From Marinospirillum sp035271045 (GTDB lineage: Bacteria; Pseudomonadota; Gammaproteobacteria; Pseudomonadales; Halomonadaceae), in the NCBI RefSeq assembly GCF_035271045.1, contig NZ_DATESC010000024.1, forward strand, positions 60,056 to 124,055: a DNA stretch of 64,000 bases, given 5' to 3'. Made by a program: the position numbers and the translations under genes. Under the pieces are notes generated by a model. It saw only the letters and a program-made list of their open reading frames with translations, was not told the origin of the DNA and did no database searches. Each line of letters starts with the position of its first letter. Positions within the stretch are counted from its first letter, which is position 1. Shown here one piece after another: positions 1 to 7,860 of this stretch.

Positions 1-154
1 TATTATTAATAAAACCTTGCCCGCAATCAACGGCTATCCAATAACCATTACTGCCATATAAATAAAAGTTTGCACCAATTTCGCCAGCACCGCCTAACGG
101 CATAAAAAAAGGGCCTTGGCTTTGTTTGATAAGAGTTTGGGTTGTTTTTTGCAC
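1..154 (-). CDS. MBL-fold hydrolase, RNase J-like (5' end only)
   Basis: This is the first 51 codons of a leftward gene that continues beyond the window. The start is GTG at 154, preceded by a TAGGAG ribosome binding site. Residues 19-34 read PLGGAGEIGANFYLYG, the N-terminal signature of ribonuclease J and related metallo-beta-lactamase RNases, followed by a DCGQGF stretch that fits the first beta-lactamase-fold strands. The HxHxDH metal motif would lie outside the window. In gammaproteobacteria such proteins are annotated only as MBL-fold hydrolases, so the family assignment is good but the substrate is inferred. Confidence 0.7.
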   Translation of the reverse strand, partial: MQKTTQTLIKQSQGPFFMPLGGAGEIGANFYLYGSNGYWIAVDCGQGFINN

Positions 155-257
155 TAGAGCTCCTAAGCTGCCTGTTCACCAAGTTGTTACTATACCTAGA
201 AGTTAGGCTATCTAAAAACTTTAGGTGGTAAACAGGCGATGAACAGAAGCTGGGCGT

Positions 258-437
258 TTATGCTAACTTTTTAACTGAAGGTGTTGCGGCGGATTGAGTT
301 AAAGGTATTGGGCTTTTTATAGCGATAGTAGTCGAAGTGACAGCATCTTGTTTAAGATTGGTTTCGTTAGTTGTAGCTACGCTACTAATTGCGACACAAA
401 AACCACCGGCTGTTGCTACATAACCTCTTTTAGACAT
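258..437 (-). CDS. small hypothetical protein (59 aa)
   Basis: The reading frame extends further upstream, but the ATG at 437 has an AGGAG site 7 bases before it, so a 59-residue product is likelier. The N-terminus (MSKRGYVATAGGFCVAISS) has a weakly hydrophobic stretch at residues 6-21, and the rest is rich in Thr, Ser and Ala. No family was recognised. It sits between the RNase J-like gene and rlmJ on the same strand. The good ribosome binding site is the only real support; it could be spurious. Confidence 0.35.
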   Translation of the reverse strand: MSKRGYVATAGGFCVAISSVATTNETNLKQDAVTSTTIAIKSPIPLTQSAATPSVKKLA

Positions 438-545
438 AGTTGTCTCCTGCTCTTGTTGTATTGAGTAAAGGAGCGGTAAGCGAGTACCACTGATATGTAT
501 TTTTAGGTTCAGAAAAGACAATAACCAGTTTTTTATGTAAAGGGA

Positions 546-576
546 AGACTTTTTTTGTGCAATGCACAAAAAGTCT
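546..576. terminator. hairpin downstream of rlmJ
   Basis: An inverted repeat AGACTTTTT...AAAAAGTCT with a GTGCA/TGCAC inner stem lies 30 bases beyond the rlmJ stop. The T-rich and A-rich arms would give U-tracts in either direction. It probably ends rlmJ transcription. Confidence 0.45.
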
Positions 577-604
577 AATATAAGTCAAGTGTCTAATATA
601 GGCG

Positions 605-1441
605 TCAAATAAGCTGCTCTACAAGGTAACTTCCTTTAGTTCCTTGTTTTAATAGCGTATTTAGTTCAGGTAATAAATTCTTGAAATCGGCAGCTAACGA
701 GTAAGGTGGGTTAATAATTAATAATCCGCTGCCACTCATGCCATAGCCACTAATCAGCGGTAAAGGGCTGTGTTCAATTCTTAACAAATTGGGTAGACCT
801 GCTTTTTGGAGGCGTGTTAACCAAGCGTTGGTGATTTGTGCCTGTAATACTGGGTACCAAATAACATAAGTACCATTAGCAAAGCGTTCTAAACCATTTA
901 CTACTGCTTTAATGAGTGTGTCGTAGTCAGTTTTTACTTCATAAGATGGATCAATAAAAACAAGTCCACGCCTTTCTGGTGGCGGTAATTGGGCTTTTAT
1001 GGCAGAAAAACCATTATTTTGGCTGATTTTTATACGCTTATCTTTTTGAAAGGTGTTGCTTAGTAGTTGAAAGTCACTGGGGTGTAATTCGTGCAGCGCT
1101 AACCTGTCGGTAGGGCGCATTAATTTAGCTGCAATCGCCGGTGAACCTGGGTAAAAATCAAGGCGTTCAGCAGTGTTAAAGCTGCTAATCAGTGTTTTAA
1201 ATGCTTGCAGCAACGGGTGTTTAGGTTCAACTTCAAATAAACGTGCGATGCCTTGACGAAACTCTTCTGTTTTATTGGCTTCAGGCGTGTTGAGTGAATA
1301 AAGTCCAGCCCCTGCGTGGGTATCTAGGTAAAAATAGGGTTTATCTTTGCGATTTAGGTAGTTAAGAATGTAGGCTTGGGTTAAATGTTTTAAAACGTCG
1401 GCAAAATTGCCAGCATGAAAGCTGTGACGGTAGCTAAGCAT
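605..1441 (-). CDS. rlmJ: 23S rRNA (adenine2030-N6)-methyltransferase RlmJ
   Basis: RlmJ methylates A2030 of 23S rRNA using SAM. The protein opens with MLSYRHSFHAGNFADVLKH, the invariant family N-terminus, so the ATG at 1441 is preferred over an upstream TTG at 1456. The SAM-binding segment YLDTHAGAGLYSL lies near residues 38-50, and the catalytic IDPSYE motif (DPP[Y/F]-like) is near residue 162. At 278 residues it matches the family length of about 280. It is a single gene between terminators; core housekeeping function with no oddities seen. Confidence 0.93.
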   Translation of the reverse strand: MLSYRHSFHAGNFADVLKHLTQAYILNYLNRKDKPYFYLDTHAGAGLYSLNTPEANKTEEFRQGIARLFEVEPKHPLLQAFKTLISSFNTAERLDFYPGSPAIAAKLMRPTDRLALHELHPSDFQLLSNTFQKDKRIKISQNNGFSAIKAQLPPPERRGLVFIDPSYEVKTDYDTLIKAVVNGLERFANGTYVIWYPVLQAQITNAWLTRLQKAGLPNLLRIEHSPLPLISGYGMSGSGLLIINPPYSLAADFKNLLPELNTLLKQGTKGSYLVEQLI

Positions 1442-1483
1442 TGCGAAAGTATCCAAAAGGTTATTTTAAGGTGCTAGAATAGC

Positions 1484-1519
1484 AAAAAGCCGCAAGCTAA
1501 TGTTAGTTGCGGCTTTTTT
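1484..1519 (-). terminator. rho-independent terminator of grxA
   Basis: A 12-bp stem (AAAAAGCCGCAA with TTGCGGCTTTTT) lies 30 bases past the grxA stop. It has T-runs on both strands, so it could work bidirectionally. Confidence 0.8.
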
Positions 1520-1550
1520 ATTACACATTAAAACTTAACTAAGCAGACAA

Positions 1551-1805
1551 TTAAATCCAACCTTGGTTTTTAGCGTGGGCTTCCATTTCTGTGTAGCCAC
1601 CAATATGCGTTTTATCAAAAAACACTTGTGGCACAGTTTCTACTGGCTTGCCTATGGTTTTTTCCATGTCAGCTTTAGTAATGCCTTCTGCATGAATGTC
1701 GATATAACGGTAAGTAGCACCTTGTGAAGCTTCTAGTTTTTTAGCAAGTTCAACAGCTCTTACACAAAAAGGGCAACCCGGACGACCAAAAATAACGATG
1801 TTCAT
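1551..1805 (-). CDS. grxA: glutaredoxin 1
   Basis: Small cytosolic thiol-disulfide oxidoreductase that uses glutathione to reduce ribonucleotide reductase and mixed disulfides. The active site is CPFC at residues 11-14 after the strand NIVIFGRPG. The segment HAEGITKADMEKTIGKPVET and the following VPQVFFD and HIGGYTE are characteristic of GrxA rather than GrxC. The 84-residue length matches the family. It is monocistronic with its own terminator. It is functionally related to gor at 7.9 kb but not linked to it. Confidence 0.92.
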   Translation of the reverse strand: MNIVIFGRPGCPFCVRAVELAKKLEASQGATYRYIDIHAEGITKADMEKTIGKPVETVPQVFFDKTHIGGYTEMEAHAKNQGWI

Positions 1806-2131
1806 TTTTCACCTCAGAAAATTAACGATTAAATTGAGTGTTTCTTAATGACTGAAGCTATTTTGGCTGACTGCTAGCAGGATTTCCAATATAAAAAAAC
1901 TAAATGCTTAATTAGAATTGATGATCTAAAAATAAAAACGAAACACCCCGCCTAAGCGGGGCGTAGACAGCAGATCTTTTATCTGTGTGCTTCTCAACTG
2001 TGAGTGAGATTCTAGCCTGTTGAGCTGAACTTCCTGTCCTAAACTCAGCGCTAATAATAAAGTGATAAGGCGGTTTGGTGTAGCAGTAGAAGTCTTCGTT
2101 GCTTGTAGGAGAATGCGTACAAAGGTGTTCT
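1806..2131. other. intergenic stretch between grxA and hyi
   Basis: This 326-base stretch holds the grxA promoter region and, at 1946-1961, a terminator for the leftward hyi gene. Two overlapping short frames at 1912-2172 and 1926-2153 read straight through the terminator and have no recognisable protein features. No further gene was seen. Confidence 0.6.
1946..1961 (-). terminator. rho-independent terminator of alr-hyi
   Basis: The hairpin is CCCCGC-CTAA-GCGGGG. On the minus strand it is followed by a T-rich run (TGTTTCGTTTTTATTTTT). It lies about 170 bases past the hyi stop. Confidence 0.75.
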
Positions 2132-2914
2132 TTAATGACCAGTAATCGCACAAATATCTGATACCCAGTCATAATTATCCGCTGCTGCTGAAGGAAACTC
2201 GGCGGCTAGCCAGCCTTTATAGCCTTGCTGTTTAAGCTGTTGAAACACTGTCATCAATGGCAACTGTCCAGTATTTGGGTGGCTTCTGTTTGGATAATCA
2301 GCAAATTGAATGTGTGCTAGGTCGTTGCTGTGTTCGCTAATTAGCTGCTGAAGCGAATCACCCATGCAGGCAGCGTGGTATAAATCCAGCTGCAATCCAA
2401 AATTAGGCTGCTGAACTTGTGTGGCTAGCTGTAACCAATCAGCAACGCTAGGCGTTAAATAATTAACCTGGTCTTGGTTGTTAATGGGCTCGCAAGTAAC
2501 GGTTGCTGGATAAATAGCCAGCATTTCACAGGTTAGCGTTAAATTGGCAACCAGTTGCTCTAAACAAGCGTTGCGGCTAAATCCTGCGACTTGTCTACCC
2601 GCTAATACATTCACCACTGACGGCTTTAGTTTGGCGATGTAAGGCAGGCTTTGTTCTAATGCTTGTTTAAAATCTTGCTGGCGCTGTGGATGACAGGCTA
2701 AACCATCGCCGCCTTGCATAAAATCACCAGCAGGCAAGTTAATTAATACTAGGGGCAACTGGGTTTTTGCTAATTGCTGTTGCCATTCGTCTACAGTTAA
2801 TACATAGGGGAATTGAATTTCTATGCCTTGAAACCCCAGCGCTGCTGCGTGTTGAATGCGTTGTTGCATGGGTAAGTCGTTAAACATAAGGCTGATGTTA
2901 GCGGCAAGTTTCAT
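2132..2914 (-). CDS. hyi: hydroxypyruvate isomerase family protein
   Basis: A 260-residue AP-endonuclease-2-like TIM barrel of the Hyi/OtnI group, which interconverts hydroxypyruvate and tartronate semialdehyde or related 2-oxo sugars. Supporting segments are the N-terminal KLAANISLMF, the LINLPAGDF region near residue 60, the CEPIN metal-site strand near residue 141, and QLDLYHAACMGD and HIQFADYPNR towards the C-terminus. It starts 15 bases after alr on the same strand, so the two are probably cotranscribed. The family is clear, but the exact substrate is inferred. Confidence 0.8.
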   Translation of the reverse strand: MKLAANISLMFNDLPMQQRIQHAAALGFQGIEIQFPYVLTVDEWQQQLAKTQLPLVLINLPAGDFMQGGDGLACHPQRQQDFKQALEQSLPYIAKLKPSVVNVLAGRQVAGFSRNACLEQLVANLTLTCEMLAIYPATVTCEPINNQDQVNYLTPSVADWLQLATQVQQPNFGLQLDLYHAACMGDSLQQLISEHSNDLAHIQFADYPNRSHPNTGQLPLMTVFQQLKQQGYKGWLAAEFPSAAADNYDWVSDICAITGH

Positions 2915-2929
2915 GGTAATCGACTCAGC

Positions 2930-4027
2930 TTATTGATTGAGGTAAATGCGTTTAACACGCGGTAACAAGCTTGTTAATAGCGTATAGCTAATTGTATCGC
3001 AATAACTGGCTACTTCATTAACGGGCAAGCTTGCGCCCCACAAGAGTACTTCATCACCAATTTTAGCGTTTGGGCAAAGGCTTAGGTCAAGGGTAATCAT
3101 GTCCATTGAAACTCGTCCGGCTAAACTGCATCTTATACCGTTAACTACTACGGGCGTGCCATCTAAAGCTTGCCTTGGATAGCCGTCGCCGTAACCACAA
3201 GCGGCGACACCCATTTGCGTTATTTTTTGAGTAACAAAACGTGCGCCATAACCAACACTTTCACCGGCCGGTAACTCACTAACACTGATTAACTGCGTTT
3301 TTAATGTCATAACGGTTTGCAGTTGGTCGCCTAAAACGTGTCCTGTTGCAAATGGGGATGCACCATACAACATAATCCCAGGGCGTAAACAACCGGTTTG
3401 TGCTGCTGGCCAACCCAGTGTTGCAGGTGAATTAGCAATGCTAATAGGGCAGTTAAGCTGCTGCTGCAAGTTTTTAAATGCGACTAATTGCTTTAAGGTT
3501 GCTGGGTTAGCCAGATCGTCAGCACAAGCAAAATGGCTGGTTAACGTAATTTGATTAATCGCGGGTAAAGCTTTTAACTGTTGATAAACACTAGCCGCTT
3601 CTGCCAGCGTAAAGCCTAAACGGTGCATTCCTGTATCTACTTTTAGCCATGTATTTAAACTTGCTGCAGGTGTTGGATTATGGATTAAATACTGAACTAA
3701 CGCTGCAACTTGCCAATGACTGTGAATCAAGGGTTGATAATTGTTGGCAAAAATAATCGGTAATTCGCTTGCTTCAAAAAAACCTTCCATTAAAGTAATC
3801 GGCTGTTTTATTCCAGCAGCACGAAGTTGTTGTGCTTCTTCAATGCAAGCAACGGCAAAGGCTGGCGCTAAATCAGCTAGTGCTTTTGCAACTTCAACTG
3901 CACCATGCCCGTAAGCATTGGCTTTGACTACAGCAAGGGCAGACGCTGTGGGTGATTGGTTCAATGCTAATTGATAATTATGACGCAATGCAGCTAAATT
4001 GATTTCTGCAACAAGGGGGCGAGCCAT
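2930..4027 (-). CDS. alr: alanine racemase
   Basis: PLP enzyme that makes D-alanine for peptidoglycan. The PLP lysine lies in AVVKANAYGHG (about residues 32-42). RPGIMLYGASPF and SVGYGARFV carry further active-site residues, and the second-subunit catalytic Tyr region is present. At 365 residues it matches Alr/DadX. The two paralogues cannot be told apart without a genome search. The operon with hyi is unusual, since alr more often follows dnaB. Confidence 0.93.
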   Translation of the reverse strand: MARPLVAEINLAALRHNYQLALNQSPTASALAVVKANAYGHGAVEVAKALADLAPAFAVACIEEAQQLRAAGIKQPITLMEGFFEASELPIIFANNYQPLIHSHWQVAALVQYLIHNPTPAASLNTWLKVDTGMHRLGFTLAEAASVYQQLKALPAINQITLTSHFACADDLANPATLKQLVAFKNLQQQLNCPISIANSPATLGWPAAQTGCLRPGIMLYGASPFATGHVLGDQLQTVMTLKTQLISVSELPAGESVGYGARFVTQKITQMGVAACGYGDGYPRQALDGTPVVVNGIRCSLAGRVSMDMITLDLSLCPNAKIGDEVLLWGASLPVNEVASYCDTISYTLLTSLLPRVKRIYLNQ

Positions 4028-4108
4028 GCCTAACTCCAGTTTTAACAGCTTGATTCAATTTAAAAAAAGTAGGTAGCGAATGTTAACCAATATTTTAGGG
4101 TTTTGCTT

Positions 4109-4846
4109 ATGTTGATGACAGCAGTTATTGCCCATAGGGGCGCGAGTGGTGTTGCACCCGAAAATACACTAAGAGCCATTGCACTAGCAGCAGAGCAAGG
4201 TGCTGTATGGGTTGAGTTAGATGTGATGCTGACAGCTGATGAATTACCGATTATTTTTCACGATACTGCTGTTATTAAAGATAAAACTTGGCAGCAGCTG
4301 CAAAGCTTTCAAGTGCCAGCACCAGTAGGTAGCCCCGAACTCTCTGCCCCGATTGCAACTTTACAAGAAGCAGTTAACTTAATTCATCAATTAAGTATGG
4401 GATTGAATTTAGAAATAAAACCCACTACAGCAGGCTTAGGTGAATTAACCTTGCAGCGCAGTTTAGAGGTGTTGCAGACCTGTCCTGCCATTCATTTGGT
4501 AATTTCTAGCTTTGATTTTAACGCCTTACAAGCGGCTAAAGCTTTAGCGCCCAACATTCCACGCGCTTTATTGTATAAAAAGCTAGCCACTAATTGGCGT
4601 GATGCTGTGCGCGAATACGCGGTTAGATCAGTGCATTTAGCCGAAGCAACTTTGTTGCAAGAAGACGTTGCACAAATACGGGCGTTAGGGTTAGATGTTT
4701 ATATTTATACCGTTAACGATTTAGTTATAAACAAACGCTTAGTTAGTTGGGGCGTTAACGGGATATTCAGTGATTTTCCGGTACTTTTTACCCATCTACC
4801 AGAAACAAACAGTAGACGGGTCAGTGCATATGGTGAGCCCATTTAA
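4109..4846 (+). CDS. ugpQ: glycerophosphodiester phosphodiesterase
   Basis: Cytoplasmic GDPD that hydrolyses glycerophosphodiesters to glycerol-3-phosphate and an alcohol. It opens with AVIAHRGASGVAPENTLRAI, carrying the HRG and ENT motifs. The ELDVML metal site, the FHD motif (IIFHDTAVI) and the LNLEIKP strand follow. No signal peptide was seen, which fits UgpQ rather than periplasmic GlpQ. ATG at 4109 is chosen because an AGGG site lies about 9 bases upstream; TTG at 4103 and ATG at 4115 are alternatives. Confidence 0.88.
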   Translation: MLMTAVIAHRGASGVAPENTLRAIALAAEQGAVWVELDVMLTADELPIIFHDTAVIKDKTWQQLQSFQVPAPVGSPELSAPIATLQEAVNLIHQLSMGLNLEIKPTTAGLGELTLQRSLEVLQTCPAIHLVISSFDFNALQAAKALAPNIPRALLYKKLATNWRDAVREYAVRSVHLAEATLLQEDVAQIRALGLDVYIYTVNDLVINKRLVSWGVNGIFSDFPVLFTHLPETNSRRVSAYGEPI

Positions 4847-4867
4847 GCAATAAAGTTAATTAAACAA

Positions 4868-5704
4868 CTAGTTATTATCAGAAACTAACAGCCGTTGGGT
4901 TAGTTCTTCGTGAATAGCGGGCGTGGCAATAACCCAATCGCGTACATCTAAGTAAAAAGGTATAAATTCGCTAGGATATAAGTGGCTAAGTTTAGCGCCA
5001 GCTTCTTCAGCAATCAGCACTGCTGCGGCAAAATCCCATAAACTTAGGCTTTCGTAATAACCATCTAACGAACCATTGGCAACGTGGCAAATGTCTAAAG
5101 CCGCTGAGCCACAGCGACGCAAATCTTGGCATTCAGGTAGAATAGCCATTAAACGGTCGATTAAATGCCTAAGCTGGCTTTTATCGTAAGGAAAACCTGT
5201 GGCAATAAGTGCTGGGCGAAAAGTATTTAAACCGCTGACTTTAATCGGTTGTTCATTTAAAAAAGCACCTTGACCTTTAATGGCAGTAAACGTTTCTTGT
5301 AAAAAAGGTGAATGCACCACGCCTATTTGTGGAATGCCTTTGGAATAAAAACCAATAGAAACTGCAACGTGTGGTTGACCATGAGCAAAGTTGATTGTGC
5401 CGTCGATTGGATCAAGTATCCATAAGCCAGCGATTTCTTCAGCTTGCTTGCTGTCGGTATCGTTTTCTTCACTCAGCACTTTATCATCAGGAAAAGCTTG
5501 ATAAATTTCACGGCACAGAAAATCATCAATTTCCTTATCTACACTGGTAACAAGTTCTTGATGGTCTTTGTAATTGTGGCTAAAGTCGCCCGTTTGACGT
5601 GCCTTTAGCATCATTTCACCGGCTTGTAATGCTAATGCTAACGCAACGGTTTGGCGTTGCTGTAATTCTTCAGGTGTGAAGGTAGCTGAGTTAAAAAATT
5701 TCAC
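4868..5704 (-). CDS. inositol monophosphatase family protein
   Basis: Lithium-sensitive sugar phosphatase superfamily. EEN (near residue 80), WILDPIDGTINFAHG (near residues 94-108) and the C-terminal SLWDFAAAVLIAEEAGA are the Mg-binding motifs. It starts at GTG 5704. At 278 residues it is slightly longer than E. coli SuhB (267). It could be SuhB, a stand-alone IMPase or a related bisphosphate phosphatase; the sequence alone does not settle this. It is convergent with the phosphodiesterase gene. Confidence 0.82.
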   Translation of the reverse strand: MKFFNSATFTPEELQQRQTVALALALQAGEMMLKARQTGDFSHNYKDHQELVTSVDKEIDDFLCREIYQAFPDDKVLSEENDTDSKQAEEIAGLWILDPIDGTINFAHGQPHVAVSIGFYSKGIPQIGVVHSPFLQETFTAIKGQGAFLNEQPIKVSGLNTFRPALIATGFPYDKSQLRHLIDRLMAILPECQDLRRCGSAALDICHVANGSLDGYYESLSLWDFAAAVLIAEEAGAKLSHLYPSEFIPFYLDVRDWVIATPAIHEELTQRLLVSDNN

Positions 5705-5778
5705 TTTTTTGGCTTCCAGTTGACTTTGTTATGTGCAAGGGTAGCATTCTGGGCTATTTAAACAAAAGGCTAAGTAAG

Positions 5779-6120
5779 ATGGATGGACGAATAACAACGA
5801 GTTTAGGCTGGCTTTTTGGTTGCTCGTTAATACTAATCGGCTTTTGGCTAACAGGGTTTTATTTTTTAACCGGCGCTGCTTTGGCTTTAATTGGTTTCTT
5901 ATGGTGGCCACCATCTAGGCAACAAATTATTCAGCGTTTAGGTTTGCCTACAATGCCAGTATTTCATGTGGCTTTAACCCTTTGTTTGTTGGTGGTGGCC
6001 TTGTTCGCATTTATCGGGCGTTATTCTACCTTACTAGAAACACAAGCAATTGAAGCAGGTTTTCCAACCATTGAAGCTTGGCAAGAAGCTAAACAGCAAA
6101 CACAAGAATTTAAAAACTAA
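5779..6120 (+). CDS. small inner-membrane protein upstream of HD-GYP
   Basis: Predicted 113-residue protein with two or three hydrophobic segments (LGWLFGCSLILIGFWL, FYFLTGAALALIGFLWW and HVALTLCLLVVALFAFIG) and a hydrophilic C-terminal tail. An upstream ATG at 5731 would add 16 residues. The start at 5779 is preferred because the first segment reads as a membrane helix soon after it. Its stop overlaps the ATG of the HD-GYP gene (TAATG), so translation is probably coupled and the two may act together. No family was recognised. Confidence 0.6.
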   Translation: MDGRITTSLGWLFGCSLILIGFWLTGFYFLTGAALALIGFLWWPPSRQQIIQRLGLPTMPVFHVALTLCLLVVALFAFIGRYSTLLETQAIEAGFPTIEAWQEAKQQTQEFKN

Positions 6121-7310
6121 TGGCTAAAGACTTTTATTTACATCCTTTGCAAGAAGAAGAGCTTGAGCTGGGGTTCACTTTACCCTGGACAGTTTACAGT
6201 GCCAGCGGCCAACTTTTAATGCGAGAAGGTGCCGTTGTTGATAATCAACGTAAATTAGATAACTTATTATCTAATGGGCATCGTGAAAAAGAAGGTAAAC
6301 CTAGTACCGGTGAAGAAGAGGCGGAAGAAGGCCCACCGCCTGGCGAACCACAGCCTGTTACTTTTGCTAGAAACACCAATCCTTTTGCTGAGTTGGATGA
6401 AATGGGGTATCAGTTAAAAGGTTTATTTGAGCGGATTGATTTTAAAAGTGTTAAGCCCGGTGAAGTTGAGCGTAAAATTTATGAAATGGCAGCACAAATT
6501 CAGGGGTTAGCGGTGCTGAATAGTGATGCCGTATTAGGCGCAGTCCATTTAAACAATACGCATGAATATACCATTCAACACCCGTTGCACGTTACTGTTA
6601 TGACGGCCTTAGTTGCTAAAACCTTACAAATCCCACAAAAAGTACAGTTATCAATGCTGGCTGCTGCATTAACCCAAAATGTGGGCATGAATAGCTATCA
6701 AATGCGTTTGCACATTCAAGCCAAACCGTTAGATAAAGAGCAACGAGCCAGAGTCGATCAACACCCTTTAGTTGGTGCCAAGATGCTAAGCGATGCAGGT
6801 GTCACCGATAAGCTTTGGTTACAGATTATTTTTCAACATCACGAAAAAATTAATGGTACGGGTTATCCCAAGGGTTTGAAAGGCAATGAAATTCGGGCAG
6901 AAGCGCGAATTATTGCTTTAGGTGATACTTATTCTGCATTAGTCAGTAATCGACCGCATCGCCCAGGTTTAAGTGCTCAACAAAGTTTACGCTCTATCTT
7001 TTTAGAACGTGGGCAGCAATTTGATGAAAAACTGAGTCGCGTATTTTTGAATGAATTGGGGCTTTATCCGCCGGGTTCTTGTGTGAAATTACAAAATGGT
7101 GAAACTGCCATTGTTATAAGGCGTACTTCGGATAGCCGTGCCCCTAGAGTGACGAGTGTGATGGATGAATACAATCAACTATTTATGCGTATGCAAGAGC
7201 GCGATACCAGCAATCCTAATTACGCGATTGTCGCTAATGTAAGTCCACATCAACTTCCTCGCCTTAATCCAACACTTTTATGGGGCATCAAATTAAAAAG
7301 GGTCAGCTAA
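6120..7310 (+). CDS. degenerate HD-GYP domain protein
   Basis: A 396-residue protein with an N-terminal segment of about 60 residues of the kind found ahead of HD-GYP domains (GFTLPWTVYSASGQLLMREGAV), an acidic and proline-rich linker (near residues 60-80), and a C-terminal HD-GYP domain. The HHE...GTGYP signature (FQHHEKINGTGYP) and the LGDTYSAL aspartate are intact. Where a normal protein has HD in ALLHDIGK, this one reads AALTQNVGM. Loss of that metal-binding pair suggests it no longer hydrolyses cyclic di-GMP and may bind it or partner proteins instead. Cytoplasmic. Confidence 0.85.
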   Translation: MAKDFYLHPLQEEELELGFTLPWTVYSASGQLLMREGAVVDNQRKLDNLLSNGHREKEGKPSTGEEEAEEGPPPGEPQPVTFARNTNPFAELDEMGYQLKGLFERIDFKSVKPGEVERKIYEMAAQIQGLAVLNSDAVLGAVHLNNTHEYTIQHPLHVTVMTALVAKTLQIPQKVQLSMLAAALTQNVGMNSYQMRLHIQAKPLDKEQRARVDQHPLVGAKMLSDAGVTDKLWLQIIFQHHEKINGTGYPKGLKGNEIRAEARIIALGDTYSALVSNRPHRPGLSAQQSLRSIFLERGQQFDEKLSRVFLNELGLYPPGSCVKLQNGETAIVIRRTSDSRAPRVTSVMDEYNQLFMRMQERDTSNPNYAIVANVSPHQLPRLNPTLLWGIKLKRVS

Positions 7311-7365
7311 AAATTGTTCGTTAAAAGGCAAGTGAAAAAATGAGTAATAAAGGAGTGAATTAAGT

Positions 7366-7833
7366 ATGCGTTCAATCTTGTATCCGTTAGCTATAGCTTT
7401 GTTTTTTGTGGGTTTTTTAGCCATTCCTCTTGCTAACGCGCAAGAAATATCTGCCAAGGATATTGATTTAAGAATTGAAACCTTTGATGAAATTGATAAA
7501 TTATTTAAGGCGCTAAGGTTTAAAGTCGTTAATCAGCGCAGCACAAATCATGAAGCCGCCTTAAAATTTTCTAGTCAATTAGTTGAACTTGTTTATCGGT
7601 TACCGGACTTATTTGATGTACCTTCAGCAGCCGACGCTTTTCCACAAAGCCGTTCGCGTCCAGAGATTTGGTCACGTAAAACATTTTTTGATGCACAAAT
7701 GTTTGAATTTGTTGATAACTTAGAAGATATTAACGATGAAATTAAGGCTGGAAACTTAACGAAAGCTGGGCAGTTGATTGACGAAACCGCTAAAGGTTGT
7801 CGGCGCTGCCACAATGCATTTCGTTACAAATAA
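7366..7833 (+). CDS. periplasmic cytochrome c (c'-like)
   Basis: A 155-residue protein with a signal peptide (SILYPLAIALFFVGFLAIP, cleavage probably after ANA), a mainly helical body and a single C-terminal CRRCH haem-attachment motif. The C-terminal CxxCH and length resemble the cytochrome c' / four-helix class, like the second copy at 23.5 kb. It lies 27 bases before gor on the same strand. Electron donor and acceptor are unknown. Confidence 0.78.
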   Translation: MRSILYPLAIALFFVGFLAIPLANAQEISAKDIDLRIETFDEIDKLFKALRFKVVNQRSTNHEAALKFSSQLVELVYRLPDLFDVPSAADAFPQSRSRPEIWSRKTFFDAQMFEFVDNLEDINDEIKAGNLTKAGQLIDETAKGCRRCHNAFRYK

Positions 7834-7860
7834 CCGCTTATAAAAAGATAGGAATTTTAA

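Noticed and set aside
1912..2172. Two overlapping short leftward frames past hyi
   Set aside because: They contain the hyi terminator and show no protein features, so they are chance frames.
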